Below are positions 15,922 to 25,123 of a DNA stretch of 47,645 nucleotides, in pieces; the stretch's first letter is position 1, and each line of letters begins with the position of its first letter. The position numbers and the translations under genes were made by a program. The stretch spans positions 1 through 47,645 of the forward strand of contig JALDAN010000002.1 of the NCBI GenBank assembly GCA_022729355.1, given 5' to 3'. The notes below the pieces were generated by a model. That model saw nothing but the letters and a program-made list of their open reading frames with translations. It ran no database searches and was not told where the DNA came from. The stretch comes from Candidatus Nanohalarchaeota archaeon (GTDB lineage: Archaea; Nanohalarchaeota; Nanosalinia; Nanosalinales; Nanosalinaceae).

Positions 15922-17337
15922 TCACCAGAAACTGTGTCTACTATCTAGTCTGATCACGAATTCTGCACCTCCTTCTTCAGATTCTCCTGCTTCAATGCCT
16001 TTACCGTATGCTTCAGCTATTTCGCTTGCTAGCCAGGTGCCGAGGCCTGTTCCATCAGATTCTTCCCCTTTGTCACCTTTGGTGAAGCTGAAATCTTCCG
16101 GCAGGCCTTCTCCATCATCTGAGACATATAGTTCCACAGAATCGTCGTTTTTTTCTGCACCTATTGTTACTGTTTCAACTTGGTCTGGGTGTACTATTGC
16201 ATTTTCAACCAAGTTTGAAAGAGCCTGATTTAACAATGGTCCGGCCTGAACAGGGTAGCTTTCGTCGTTTTCCAGTTCTGTCTGTATTTCGATTCCACGG
16301 CTTTCTGCTAGGTGTGAGGTATGGTCTAGTACTTCTTCTACTGTGTCTTCGAGATTTATCTCTTTTCTTTCGGCTTTTGGATCGTTTTTTAGAAGGTCTC
16401 TGACTCCATGTAGAAGCTGGTTGCTTTTTTCAGCGCATTCCTGTATCGTATCTACATATTCTTGCTGTTCATCGTCAAGGTCCGTACCCTGTAAGATCTC
16501 GATAAATCCTGTCAAGGTCTGTATATCATTTCCTACGTCGTGCCTCAACATTGAATTAAGAAGCTCTCGCCTTTGCTCCATCTCTTTCTTTTCCGTTATG
16601 TCGTTGCTTACAGCTATCAAGTATTTGATATTGCCATTCTGATCTGTTATAGGTGACAATGTCTGGTCAATCCAGTATTCTTCTCCATCTCTATCCTCTT
16701 TCAGTATCTCACCGTGCCAGATTTCATCGGAATCTAAATTACTGCAAAACTCTTCATAAAATTCCTCTCCATCTTCATCTGCAGTGATTATCGAAGGATC
16801 TTCTCCAAGTAATTCATCTTGACTGTATCCTGTGGCTTCCTCCATTGCCTCATTTACATAAATAATATTGCACTCGCTATCTAAAACTTTGACTGCATGT
16901 CCTGCATTATCGAGGCCTGCTTTAAGCATTGATAACTCTTCTTCTGCTCTATGCTTAATTGCAGCATTTTCTACACGGTTAGAGAGTTTTTCAATACTTC
17001 TTGAACTGCTTTTAGTTACATAGTCTTCTGCGCCTGACTGCAAGGCCTCAACAGCGATCTCTTCGCTGCCTTGACCCGTGAACATAATAAATGGGACGTC
17101 ATACTCTGAATTAATCTCATCCAAGAGCTCCAATCCGTCCATATCTGGCATACAGTAATCGGATACTACTGCTCCAATACTGCTATCTGATTCAAGCCTG
17201 TCTAGAGCCTCCTCAGCAGATGTCACATACTCTGTAACTAAATAATCAGATCTACTCTCTAGCTGATTGGCTGCAAGCTCTGCATGCATCTCACTGTCAT
17301 CTACCACAAGAGCATATATCTCATCTGTAAAGCTCAT
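15922..17337 (-). CDS. Hybrid receiver-PAS-histidine kinase
   Basis: A 471-residue cytosolic signal protein with, in order, a receiver domain (residues about 6-122, phospho-acceptor D60 in VVSDYCMPDMDG), a PAS domain (about 133-250), a haloarchaeal-type dimerisation/H-box helix (H266 in MLRHDVGND) and an ATPase domain (about 350-468, N box NLVENAIVH, G boxes DDGEGLP and GTGLG). All catalytic residues seem intact. No membrane segment is present, so a cytoplasmic signal is sensed. It is likely transcribed with the downstream hypothetical gene. Confidence 0.9.
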   Translation of the reverse strand: MSFTDEIYALVVDDSEMHAELAANQLESRSDYLVTEYVTSAEEALDRLESDSSIGAVVSDYCMPDMDGLELLDEINSEYDVPFIMFTGQGSEEIAVEALQSGAEDYVTKSSSRSIEKLSNRVENAAIKHRAEEELSMLKAGLDNAGHAVKVLDSECNIIYVNEAMEEATGYSQDELLGEDPSIITADEDGEEFYEEFCSNLDSDEIWHGEILKEDRDGEEYWIDQTLSPITDQNGNIKYLIAVSNDITEKKEMEQRRELLNSMLRHDVGNDIQTLTGFIEILQGTDLDDEQQEYVDTIQECAEKSNQLLHGVRDLLKNDPKAERKEINLEDTVEEVLDHTSHLAESRGIEIQTELENDESYPVQAGPLLNQALSNLVENAIVHPDQVETVTIGAEKNDDSVELYVSDDGEGLPEDFSFTKGDKGEESDGTGLGTWLASEIAEAYGKGIEAGESEEGGAEFVIRLDSRHSFW

Positions 17338-17459
17338 TTAACCTATTAATACACCAACCTTTAACCCTACAAATAGAATGATAACTATTATAAATCTGTT
17401 ACGACTATAAAGAAGTTACTTCTCAGTTACTTCAATATAAAGAATTGAAGTTTAGAATA

Positions 17460-17534
17460 TGCGGTTGCCGGGATTTGAACCCGGGTCGTTGGCTCGAGAA
17501 GCCAACATGATTGGCCGGACTACACCACAACCGC
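17460..17534 (-). tRNA. tRNA-Glu (anticodon CTC)
   Basis: On the minus strand the acceptor GCGGTTG pairs with CAACCGC, and the discriminator is A. The D arm region GTGTAGTCCGGCCAATCA is the typical archaeal tRNA-Glu form. The anticodon stem TTGGC/GCCAA closes the loop TTCTCGA (CTC), and the T stem is CCGGG/CCCGG-type. CCA is not encoded and there is no intron. The neighbouring gaps 17338-17459 and 17535-17649 show only AT-rich promoter-like sequence and one AGGCCT. Confidence 0.95.
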
Positions 17535-17649
17535 GCTGTAAGAAGAATAGTAGAGTGTAAGCTTTTTGAATAAAAGGCCTGACCAAAAAAATTCTCTAAA
17601 ACAATGCTACGCCTTTTGATTTAAGAATATCAGTTACTATCAGCCATAT

Positions 17650-18012
17650 ATGGATCTCGAGAAGTTTATACCAAATGATTATGGACAGCTTGAAAACTCT
17701 GATCTAGCTCTCTCAGAAGGCCGAATCGCCCGACTACTAAGGGAAAGAATGGATGACACTCAGACACTTGACGGAGACGTACCACACGTCATTAACTGCG
17801 TGCTATCCGAACTACTTGAGGAGATAATCGACGGCACACTTGATGAAGCAGAATACATGGCCAAAGTAAAGGAATCACATCTTCGCGTAGCACTGAGAGA
17901 AGTAGAAATAAAGGAACAATATAATGCACGTACGGAGGCCTTCATAGAAGAACTAAGAAGCATCTCAGATGAAATGGAGAGGACGGCAGAACGCCTAGAG
18001 GCCGAAAAATAA
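17650..18012 (+). CDS. Small helical hypothetical protein
   Basis: A 120-residue, mostly alpha-helical, acidic protein (FIPNDYGQL start, then long helices ending in a coiled-coil-like SISDEMERTAERLEAEK). No domain is recognised. The start ATG overlaps CATATATGG. It is a single gene between tRNA-Glu and DUF378. Confidence 0.6.
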   Translation: MDLEKFIPNDYGQLENSDLALSEGRIARLLRERMDDTQTLDGDVPHVINCVLSELLEEIIDGTLDEAEYMAKVKESHLRVALREVEIKEQYNARTEAFIEELRSISDEMERTAERLEAEK

Positions 18013-18062
18013 AGGCCTCACATCAATTACTTTTTAATCAGTTACAGCCCAGAAACTTGTCT

Positions 18063-18287
18063 ATGGAAGATATGAATCAAATTGATCTGGCAACATACGT
18101 ATTGATTATAGTTGGAGCGCTCAACTGGGGGCTTGAAGGCCTTGGAAGCTTCGCAGACATGGATCTTAACGTAGTTGAACTTATCGGAGTAGCTGTCGGA
18201 GTAGACTTTCTGGCGCCAGCAGTATACATGCTTGTAGGAATCGCAGGCCTCTACCAGGTATACTTCGGATACCAGAACCATCAGTAA
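18063..18287 (+). CDS. DUF378 membrane protein
   Basis: A 74-residue protein with the DUF378 hallmarks: a first helix with IIVGALNWGLEGL and a second ending in VYMLVGIAGLYQVYFG. Function is unknown. The ORF opens at TTG 18057; ATG 18063 is preferred. The real gene is on the plus strand, and the similar-sized minus ORF here is a shadow. Confidence 0.8.
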   Translation: MEDMNQIDLATYVLIIVGALNWGLEGLGSFADMDLNVVELIGVAVGVDFLAPAVYMLVGIAGLYQVYFGYQNHQ

Positions 18288-18313
18288 ACTTTGAAAGACT
18301 CTCTGGAGGCCTT

Positions 18314-18499
18314 TCATTCATTCTTCTTTTTCTCGTCTTCTTTCCCTGACTGCTGTTCCTGGAGTTCGCTTATCTTCTCGAACTGTTCCTGGATGTCGCT
18401 TGCCTGTGAGTAAATGCTGTACTGGAAGTAAAGTAGCATAGCTCCTGCGCCTAGAATAAAGCCGACTGCGAAGAGGCCTATGTAGATGAGTGAGGACAT
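18314..18499 (-). CDS. Small membrane protein with charged coiled tail
   Basis: A 61-residue protein with one hydrophobic helix (about residues 4-25), then a helical polar segment (ASDIQEQFEKISELQEQQ) and a Lys/Glu tail. The layout resembles small LapA-like or LemA-like membrane proteins, but no family is assigned. It converges on DUF378. Confidence 0.6.
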   Translation of the reverse strand: MSSLIYIGLFAVGFILGAGAMLLYFQYSIYSQASDIQEQFEKISELQEQQSGKEDEKKKNE

Positions 18500-18575
18500 A
18501 GTTCCTGTTTAGTAATCTAAAGGGATAAATCCCTTGCCCTTCCAACTAATTATTAGAGGTGAATAAATTTTTTCT

Positions 18576-19178
18576 ATGACACGATACACTCTTGACGAAC
18601 TACCTTACGACTACGATGCACTTGAACCCGCAATCACCAGCCAGGTACTGGAATGGCACCATGATACACACCACCAGGGATACGTAAACGGCGTGAATAA
18701 TGCGGAGGAAGGCCTTGAGCAGCAGAGAGAGGATGATGACTACTCTTCAACAGGCAGCCTGCTGAACCAATTCACACATAACTACAGCGGAAATATTCTT
18801 CACGAAATCTTCTGGAACAACATGAGTCCTGAAGGCGGTGGAAAGCCTCAGGGAGCTCTACTGGAGAAGATCAAGGAAGACTTCGGAAGCTACAGCAACT
18901 GGAAGAAAGAGTTCAAGGCAGCAGCTTCAAGTGCATCAGGATGGGCACTACTCGTATACATCCCGTACACAGACGAACTGCACAACGTAGCAGTAGACCG
19001 ACACGACGAAGGAGCAGTCTGGGGAGCACACCCTGTGCTGGCACTTGACGTCTGGGAACACAGCTACTACCACGACTACGGACCAGAAAGAGGAGAATTC
19101 ATCGAAGGCTTCTTCGACGTAGTCAACTGGAACAACGCGGAAGAAAGCTACGAAGACATCGCAGACACATTCAACTAG
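18576..19178 (+). CDS. sod: Superoxide dismutase (Fe/Mn)
   Basis: A 200-residue Fe/Mn superoxide dismutase converting superoxide to peroxide and oxygen. Ligands are seen as H28 in EWHHDTHHQGY, the His of ILHEIFWNNM, and Asp and His of LALDVWEHSYYHDYG. The family core GSYSNWKKEFKAAA is present. Metal choice cannot be set with certainty. A GAGGTGA site lies 14 nt upstream of the ATG. The gene is rich in C-ending codons (TAC, AAC, GAC), unlike most neighbours, which fits high expression. Confidence 0.95.
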   Translation: MTRYTLDELPYDYDALEPAITSQVLEWHHDTHHQGYVNGVNNAEEGLEQQREDDDYSSTGSLLNQFTHNYSGNILHEIFWNNMSPEGGGKPQGALLEKIKEDFGSYSNWKKEFKAAASSASGWALLVYIPYTDELHNVAVDRHDEGAVWGAHPVLALDVWEHSYYHDYGPERGEFIEGFFDVVNWNNAEESYEDIADTFN

Positions 19179-19225
19179 ACAGTCTTCTAGAGGCCTTATC
19201 CACATTTCATTTCTTTTTTCTTTAT

Positions 19226-19351
19226 CTAGGTGCTGAAATCCGGCTTCGGCAAGTCAGTGTAACTGGCAACTATATAGTATAGGCCTGCGAATACCATGGC
19301 CCAGAAGATAAACTCTCCTCTCGTAGTAGGGAACAGTTCGAAGAGACTCAT
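19226..19351 (-). CDS. 41-residue single-pass membrane protein (below ORF-track cutoff)
   Basis: Reading the minus strand from ATG at 19349-19351 gives a 41-residue ORF, MSLFELFPTTRGEFIFWAMV... ending ...DLPKPDFST before TAG at 19226-19228. It contains one membrane helix (WAMVFAGLYYIVASY), and an AGGCCT sits inside it as Gly-Leu. It fills the gap between sod and the hydroxyacid dehydrogenase gene. No family is recognised; the support is its full-length ORF with protein-like composition. Confidence 0.5.
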   Translation of the reverse strand: MSLFELFPTTRGEFIFWAMVFAGLYYIVASYTDLPKPDFST

Positions 19352-19394
19352 CTGTGATTAACGTTAAATTCTGTGATTGATTTAACTCTTGTTC

Positions 19395-20351
19395 ATGAAG
19401 GTGGGCTGGTACGACTTCCAGGAATGGGAAAGGGAAGAGGTAGAACAGTGTGAATTTGATGTAGAGACATATAGTGAATCGCTGAGTAAGCATAACTTCG
19501 GTAAAGATCACGATGTGATAACTGTCTTCGCCTCTTCGAAAGTAGATAGAGAAGTTCTAGATGAAGTGAGGCCTGATGTAGTTTGCACGCGTTCCACAGG
19601 ATTCGATCACATTGATCTAGAGGCCTGCGAAGAGCTAGGAATCGAAGTATACAATGTACCTCATTACGGAAGCAATGCTGTAGCTGAACAGGCCTTTGCG
19701 CTTCTACTGGCTCTTTCAAGAAAAATTCCTTCAGCTGTGAAACGCACTCAACAGGAGTTCTCTCATGAAGGTCTTGAAGGATTCGAGCTTGATGGAAAGA
19801 AATTCGGTGTCATAGGTACAGGTGATATAGGGCGGAAAGCGATAAAAATGGCGAAAGGCTTTGAGATGGATGTTATAGCATGTGATCCATATGGAGATGA
19901 TGAACTGGAGGAGGAACTTAGATTCATGTATGTATCCATGAGTGATCTTCTTCGCCAGTCTGACATAATAAGTCTGCACGTGCCTTTAACTAGCTCAACG
20001 CGTCATCTTCTTGACGCACCTGAATTTGATCAAATGGAGAACACTGTCATCATAAACACAGCCAGAGGCGAAATTATCAATAGTGAGGCCTTGCTTGAGG
20101 CCTTGGAAAAAGGTAAAGTTAAAGCTGCAGGTCTTGACGTACTTGAAGCAGAGGATAAGATGGAAAAGATAAAGCAGGCGCATGAAGATACTTGTCAAGA
20201 ATACGACATCAATTGTAAACTTATCAATCGAGATGACGTCTTTGTAACACCGCATAATGCCTTCAACACTATTGAGGCCAAGCAAAGGATTCTTGAAACA
20301 ACTTTCAGGAATATCAGGGAGAGGCCTGAAGAGAACAGAGTTAATATGTAA
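19395..20351 (+). CDS. D-2-hydroxyacid dehydrogenase (D-lactate dehydrogenase-like)
   Basis: A 318-residue NAD-dependent dehydrogenase. The Rossmann motif is GVIGTGDIG (about residues 137-145), and the catalytic Arg (NTARGEIIN), Glu (LDVLEAED) and His (TPHNAFNT) are all present. The CTRSTGFDHIDLEA and NVPHYGSNAVAEQAF segments match the D-lactate dehydrogenase branch. Likely reaction: pyruvate to D-lactate or a related 2-oxoacid, consistent with fermentation. The ORF opens at TTG 19389; ATG 19395 starts right before the first strand. Confidence 0.9.
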   Translation: MKVGWYDFQEWEREEVEQCEFDVETYSESLSKHNFGKDHDVITVFASSKVDREVLDEVRPDVVCTRSTGFDHIDLEACEELGIEVYNVPHYGSNAVAEQAFALLLALSRKIPSAVKRTQQEFSHEGLEGFELDGKKFGVIGTGDIGRKAIKMAKGFEMDVIACDPYGDDELEEELRFMYVSMSDLLRQSDIISLHVPLTSSTRHLLDAPEFDQMENTVIINTARGEIINSEALLEALEKGKVKAAGLDVLEAEDKMEKIKQAHEDTCQEYDINCKLINRDDVFVTPHNAFNTIEAKQRILETTFRNIRERPEENRVNM

Positions 20352-21512
20352 TTACTCGTATCTTAGGGCGTCAGCCGGCTTCAGGTTAGAGGCCTGTCTT
20401 GAAGGCAGGTATCCGGATACAAGTCCGAGCAGAGTTGAAAAAGTCAGGGCACCTATCAGGAGTGGAGCATCGTATCCTGAAGTAATCAGTGTATCGCTGT
20501 AAGTGGTGACGAGATATACTGCGGCCTCGCTTATCCCGATACCGATTATTATTCCTATGAGGCCTCCTATGAAACCGATTAATCCGGCCTCCATCAGGAA
20601 AAGCATTCTAATATTTTTCTTCGATGCTCCGATTGCTTTCAGGACGCCGATTTCCTGAGTCCTTTCATTTATAGACATGTACATAGTATTCATGATTCCG
20701 ATCCCTCCAACGAGAAGTGCTATCGATGCAAGGCCTACAACAATCCCCTGTACGACGTTAATGATGTTCGTTAATGCATCAAGTATGTCCTGAGGAATAG
20801 TGACATTGAAGTCTTCATCTCCTTCCTGAAGGCCTCTATCACGCCTCAGTCCTTCCTCAATATTTCCTCTTACTTCTTCCTGAGTGAATCCCGGTTGAAT
20901 AACAGCAATTATTTGTGAAAGATCATCATCCACATCCTCAAGATCCCGCACCTGATCGATATCGATTATCATACTGTTCTGATACTCTGGAGCACCAGTA
21001 CTGTAGATTCCCTGTACTCTGTAAGAGTCTCCGTCTATCTGCAGTTGATCACCGAGGCCTATATCTCTCTCGTACTGATCTTCAAGGCCTGAACTAATCA
21101 TCGTTGATCTCCTGTCAGGCCCTCGCAGAGTCCTTCCATCCTCCAGAGTCAATGGGAGGCCTCTGAAAAAATTGTTGAAGTTGTTCAGGTTCGCGCCAAC
21201 GACGTTGATATCCTGTTCTTCACCTCTAAATGATACTGTCTGAGTGGCGCTGTATGCTCCTGCAGTTGTATCAACTCCTATAACTCTCTCTACAACATCA
21301 AGATCTGATTCATCAACGTTTCCTGTAACTATCACCTGGTTGGCACCAAGCTCCTCGAACTCCTGCGTAATAGCCAGTTCCAGTCCCTGCCCGAGTGATA
21401 CAAGCGAAACTACGGCCGCGATTCCGATGAATACTCCTATCACTGTAATCCAGGATTTCCTGCCACGCCTCAAAGTATTCCGTACAGCCAGTTTCGCAAG
21501 ACCTGCAATCAT
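20352..21512 (-). CDS. ABC transporter permease, MacB/FtsX type (second)
   Basis: A 386-residue permease with one N-terminal helix (ITVIGVFIGIAAVVSLVSLG), a large MacB_PCD-type periplasmic domain (about residues 45-235) and three C-terminal helices containing GGIGIMNTMYMSINERTQEIGVLKAIGA and the end SGYLPSRQASNLKPADALR. It overlaps the preceding permease gene (ATGA), so the two are made together as a probable heterodimer. It is the last gene of the four-gene exporter operon. Confidence 0.9.
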   Translation of the reverse strand: MIAGLAKLAVRNTLRRGRKSWITVIGVFIGIAAVVSLVSLGQGLELAITQEFEELGANQVIVTGNVDESDLDVVERVIGVDTTAGAYSATQTVSFRGEEQDINVVGANLNNFNNFFRGLPLTLEDGRTLRGPDRRSTMISSGLEDQYERDIGLGDQLQIDGDSYRVQGIYSTGAPEYQNSMIIDIDQVRDLEDVDDDLSQIIAVIQPGFTQEEVRGNIEEGLRRDRGLQEGDEDFNVTIPQDILDALTNIINVVQGIVVGLASIALLVGGIGIMNTMYMSINERTQEIGVLKAIGASKKNIRMLFLMEAGLIGFIGGLIGIIIGIGISEAAVYLVTTYSDTLITSGYDAPLLIGALTFSTLLGLVSGYLPSRQASNLKPADALRYE

Positions 21513-22714
21513 TCCTGTCTGATCGCCTCCACCGGTTGAAGTCCTGCAGCTTTTCTAGCCGGAAGATATCCCGAAACCGTTCCAAGTATAACAGAAGCAC
21601 CAAGAGCCGCACCAATCAACTCGATTGAACGAGTTGGCTCAAGAGGTATACCTACAGCCTGCTCTATAACGTAGAAACTGATTTCTGCAAGGCCCAATCC
21701 CAAGGCGATACCTATCAGGCCTCCTACAAATCCGAGTGCAGCTGCCTCAAGCAGGTAAATACTGAGTATCTGCCTTCGAGTCGCTCCAATAGACTTCATA
21801 ATCCCGATTTCCTTCGTTCTCTCGGATACAGACATGTACATCGTATTCATGATGCCGAGGCCTCCTACAAACAAGGCAATCGATATAATTCCCAGTACAA
21901 CGTACTGTACAACATTCAGTATACCGAGGAAGGAGTCAAGCAAGTCGTCAGCAGTCGAAACCGTGAAGTCTTCACTTCCTTCCGCCACGTTTCTTTCTCT
22001 ACGTATCTCCTCTCTTATCTCATCTGCCACATCAACAGGCTCTCTTCCGGACTCGACTTCTGCATTTATGAAGTCGATTCTATCGTCTTCATCAAGAATA
22101 TCTCTTACAGAATCGATTGGCAGAACTATTGAGCGATCATACTCAGGGTCTCCAGACGCTTCCAGCAGGCCTACAATTCTCACGTTTTCGCCCGCCAGGT
22201 TAATCTGGGCTCTAAGACCTACTTCTCTCTCGAATACATTTCCTTGATGTAAGTCATATCCTGCAAGGCCTGAGAACTGATCTCCATCCCTGATATTTCT
22301 GCCAGAGTCAACCTCTAAGTTGTTGCTTCGCATCACCATTTCCTGAGATGAGTCAGTCGGGATTCCGACCATTGGGATGCGCTGTTCTTCTCCTCTGAAC
22401 TCTCCTGAGGCCTGCGTATAAATCACTGGTCCGGCCTCTCCTACTCCTTGAACTCGCCTCACTGCTTCTAGATCATCTTCATCTAGTCCTCCTTCGCTGA
22501 AGAAGCCTTCAAAGCCTTCTCCAGGTAGAATAAATATTGTGTTGGCGCCTAAATCCTCGAATTCCTGTGTGACTGAGTCTTCAAGGCCTTGTCCAAGTGA
22601 GAAAAGTGCGACTATGGCTGTTATGCCAATGACTATGCCGATGACTGTAAGCCATGATCTCTTTCCTCTGCGGAACAGGTTTTTGCCGCTTAACTCGGCC
22701 AGATCGTAGATCAT
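21509..22714 (-). CDS. ABC transporter permease, MacB/FtsX type (first)
   Basis: A 401-residue permease of the same architecture as its neighbour: an N-terminal helix, an extracytoplasmic domain of about 240 residues and three C-terminal helices with GGLGIMNTMYMSVSERTKEIGIMKSIGAT and SGYLPARKAAGLQPVEAIR. The two permeases are clearly paralogues. It lies 4 bp after the CARDB/NEW3-like protein gene. Confidence 0.9.
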   Translation of the reverse strand: MIYDLAELSGKNLFRRGKRSWLTVIGIVIGITAIVALFSLGQGLEDSVTQEFEDLGANTIFILPGEGFEGFFSEGGLDEDDLEAVRRVQGVGEAGPVIYTQASGEFRGEEQRIPMVGIPTDSSQEMVMRSNNLEVDSGRNIRDGDQFSGLAGYDLHQGNVFEREVGLRAQINLAGENVRIVGLLEASGDPEYDRSIVLPIDSVRDILDEDDRIDFINAEVESGREPVDVADEIREEIRRERNVAEGSEDFTVSTADDLLDSFLGILNVVQYVVLGIISIALFVGGLGIMNTMYMSVSERTKEIGIMKSIGATRRQILSIYLLEAAALGFVGGLIGIALGLGLAEISFYVIEQAVGIPLEPTRSIELIGAALGASVILGTVSGYLPARKAAGLQPVEAIRQE

Positions 22715-22718
22715 TTTA

Positions 22719-23912
22719 CTATTCTTCCTTTCTTCTCTTTCTCCAGTAGTAGATTCCTGCTACTGCGAGGCCTGTAACTAGAAGTATTACTAGAGGTGTT
22801 CCTCCTCGCTGTGTCAGGCCGTATCTTTCAAGCTCTTCTGATGTGTAGAGGTTTCTTTCCACTTCAAATGTTTCTGTCTGATCGCCCTGTCCATCTCTGT
22901 AGTTAACTGTTACGGGTAGCTCCAGTTTCTCGTCTTCCTCTACGTAGAGGTCGAACTCTGCTGTCTGGAAGTCATCCGCGATCATTGATCCGAGATATAT
23001 GCTGTCCTCTGAAAGGATTTCATACTGTTCTGATTCGTCAAGTTCTACCTGTGTGAACCGGGCCTGTCCTTCTCCCTTATTCACTACTCTGAAAGTAACT
23101 TCTCCACTTCCTGAAGTCCTGATATCGGACTGTTCAATCGCTACATCAATGTTTGGGAATCCTCCGATGTTTACTCCTGTTGTCTCCGTCATGGAGAGTG
23201 GATTACCGGCCTGATCCTGGTAATCAATCCTGATAGGTAAATCATGGAGCTCGTTATCAGCGTCATCATCCACGTCAAGCGTGAAGTCGACTGTACGGGA
23301 GCTATCAGGTCCAACAGAAGCGATTCGCTGCCTTGAAGTCTCTCTTGTAGCAACGGGAAGATCAGTAGTCTCCAAAGTCACATCAATATTCTTGAACTGT
23401 GACTGCGCAAGATTCTCCAAAGTCAAACTCATATCACCAGAACTTCCGGGCTCAACACGTTCCTCGAAATCCAGTTCACTGACAATCAGAGAACGATTAT
23501 CTGTCCTGACTTCCAGAGGAATCTTCTGATCAACCCAGAGATCGCGATTACCTGTCGTCTTCCTGATCTTCAAATCATTGCTGCCAAAAACCGCATTTTC
23601 ACTGACTCTGACCTGAGCTCTCAAAGTATAAGTCTCACCTGGACCGAGGCCTCCAGGAATCCTCCACTCCGTTCTCTCAGTAGGAGTGAAAGGAAAATTG
23701 TCTTCAAGCTGGATTACAGGAGCACTGGCATCCACGTTACCTGTGTTCGTCACTCTAAGCCAGATATCGCCGTACTCTCCTGCCTGTAACGGCTCTGGCT
23801 CCATGTGGAAGTCCTCCACCTGAAGATTAGTTGACTGGCCCTGCGCAGCGGCAACAGTTGAAATGCCTATGACGAGGCCTATCAGTCCGATTATGCTGAG
23901 GCCTTTTTTCAT
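22719..23912 (-). CDS. Surface-exposed COG1361/CARDB-like protein of the exporter operon
   Basis: A 397-residue protein with a signal peptide (residues 1-24, ending VAAAQG), at least three Ig-like NEW3/CARDB-type repeats (WLRVTNTGNVDASAP, SLTLENLAQSQFKNI, FRVVNKGEGQARF), and a C-terminal membrane helix followed by YYWRKRRKEE. This is the outside-facing, tail-anchored COG1361 type. Encoded between the ATPase and permeases, it stands where bacterial MacB systems have MacA, so it may be the extracytoplasmic partner (inference). It overlaps the ATPase gene by ATGA. Confidence 0.8.
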   Translation of the reverse strand: MKKGLSIIGLIGLVIGISTVAAAQGQSTNLQVEDFHMEPEPLQAGEYGDIWLRVTNTGNVDASAPVIQLEDNFPFTPTERTEWRIPGGLGPGETYTLRAQVRVSENAVFGSNDLKIRKTTGNRDLWVDQKIPLEVRTDNRSLIVSELDFEERVEPGSSGDMSLTLENLAQSQFKNIDVTLETTDLPVATRETSRQRIASVGPDSSRTVDFTLDVDDDADNELHDLPIRIDYQDQAGNPLSMTETTGVNIGGFPNIDVAIEQSDIRTSGSGEVTFRVVNKGEGQARFTQVELDESEQYEILSEDSIYLGSMIADDFQTAEFDLYVEEDEKLELPVTVNYRDGQGDQTETFEVERNLYTSEELERYGLTQRGGTPLVILLVTGLAVAGIYYWRKRRKEE

Positions 23913-24586
23913 GCTTCTACACCTGTTTTTCCGTCTACGATTTTGATTATTCTGTCTGCGTATTCTGCGTCGTTTTCGTCGTGTGTAACCATTACGATTG
24001 TCTTACCCTCGTCGTTAAGTTCTGTTAAAAGATTCATTATGTTTTCTCCTGTCTCTGTGTCAAGGTTTCCCGTAGGCTCGTCCGCCAGTATTATATCCGG
24101 ATCGTTTGACAGTGCCCGTGCGATTGATACTCTCTGTCTCTGACCTCCTGAAAGTTCTGAAGGCATGTGATGCATTCTTTCTCCTAGGCCTACACGTTCA
24201 AGGAGTTCTTCAGCTCTTTCCATTCTTTTCTTCTTGCTTGCTCCTCTGAAGAGCATAGGCAAGGCTACATTCTCTGCTGCATTCATGCTTGGAATCAAGT
24301 TGAACTGCTGGAAGATAAATCCGATTTTCCGGCTTCTCAAAAGAGCCAGTTCGTCTTCTCCAAAGTCTGAGACGTCTTCTCCACCGATACTGACTTCGCC
24401 TTCTGTAGGAATATCCAGCGCACCCACCATATTCATCAAAGTGGATTTACCTGAACCAGAAGGCCCCATCACAGCCACGAACTCACCATCCTCAATATTT
24501 ACATCTGCGTCTTCAAGGGCCTCTACCTTTGTATCCCCCATTCTATACACTTTTTTCACGTCTTCCAGCGATATCATTGAACTCAT
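23909..24586 (-). CDS. ABC transporter ATP-binding protein (MacB/LolD type)
   Basis: A 225-residue ATPase with Walker A GPSGSGKST (about residues 41-49), Q loop FIFQQFNLIPSM, signature LSGGQRQRVSIARAL, Walker B DIILADEP and the H-loop His in VMVTHDEND. It energises the two FtsX-type permeases encoded downstream. It is the first gene of the operon; the start is ATG 24586, with a second ATG nine bases later also possible. Confidence 0.93.
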   Translation of the reverse strand: MSSMISLEDVKKVYRMGDTKVEALEDADVNIEDGEFVAVMGPSGSGKSTLMNMVGALDIPTEGEVSIGGEDVSDFGEDELALLRSRKIGFIFQQFNLIPSMNAAENVALPMLFRGASKKKRMERAEELLERVGLGERMHHMPSELSGGQRQRVSIARALSNDPDIILADEPTGNLDTETGENIMNLLTELNDEGKTIVMVTHDENDAEYADRIIKIVDGKTGVEA

Positions 24587-24691
24587 TTCAGAGATGCCCT
24601 ATCTAGATCTTAGAACTTAAGCCACATAAAACTAACCATTTGTTCAGTCGCCCGCAGAAGTTATTAACAATAAGGCCTCAAAAAAGAAGTT

Positions 24692-25123
24692 ATGAAGTTG
24701 CGGAGACGCCTGCGTTCAAATCTCAAATCGGAGTCAGAGGCCTACGGATACACTCTTAGCCTCTGGGGATCTGGAGCACTGCTGCTTCAGGGCTTTGAGA
24801 TGCAGGCCTTCGAAGTCCTTATTTTTGTACTTGGAGGGGTAATAGGGTTCGGTATACTGGCACTAGCCGCATTCAGACACTTGTTGAGTGATGCAGATGT
24901 TCAGGAGGATGAGGATATCTTGACAGGTTCGATGGTGCACATACTGGCTTCTATAGGAACAGTTTTAATCAGCTACGGACTTGTTACGGCAGGTTCCGGT
25001 GTTCAGCTGGAATATCTTGCATTTATTGTAGGAATAAATACCACTTTCAGCTACAATATTCTACTACTTGTTGAAGAAGTCGTGTACAATGATTTATACA
25101 GGCTGGAGAGCTCAGTTGTCTGA
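24692..25123 (+). CDS. Four-helix membrane protein
   Basis: A 143-residue protein with a basic N-terminus (KLRRRLRSNLKSE) and four hydrophobic segments (about residues 20-36, 41-63, 82-100 and 108-128). A DUF2391-like membrane family is possible, but I cannot confirm it. It overlaps the sugar dehydrogenase gene tail-to-tail by 12 bp. Confidence 0.65.
   Translation: MKLRRRLRSNLKSESEAYGYTLSLWGSGALLLQGFEMQAFEVLIFVLGGVIGFGILALAAFRHLLSDADVQEDEDILTGSMVHILASIGTVLISYGLVTAGSGVQLEYLAFIVGINTTFSYNILLLVEEVVYNDLYRLESSVV

Noticed and set aside
18042-18317. 91-residue minus-strand ORF at DUF378
   Set aside because: The plus-strand frame carries the DUF378 motifs; the minus frame is its antisense.
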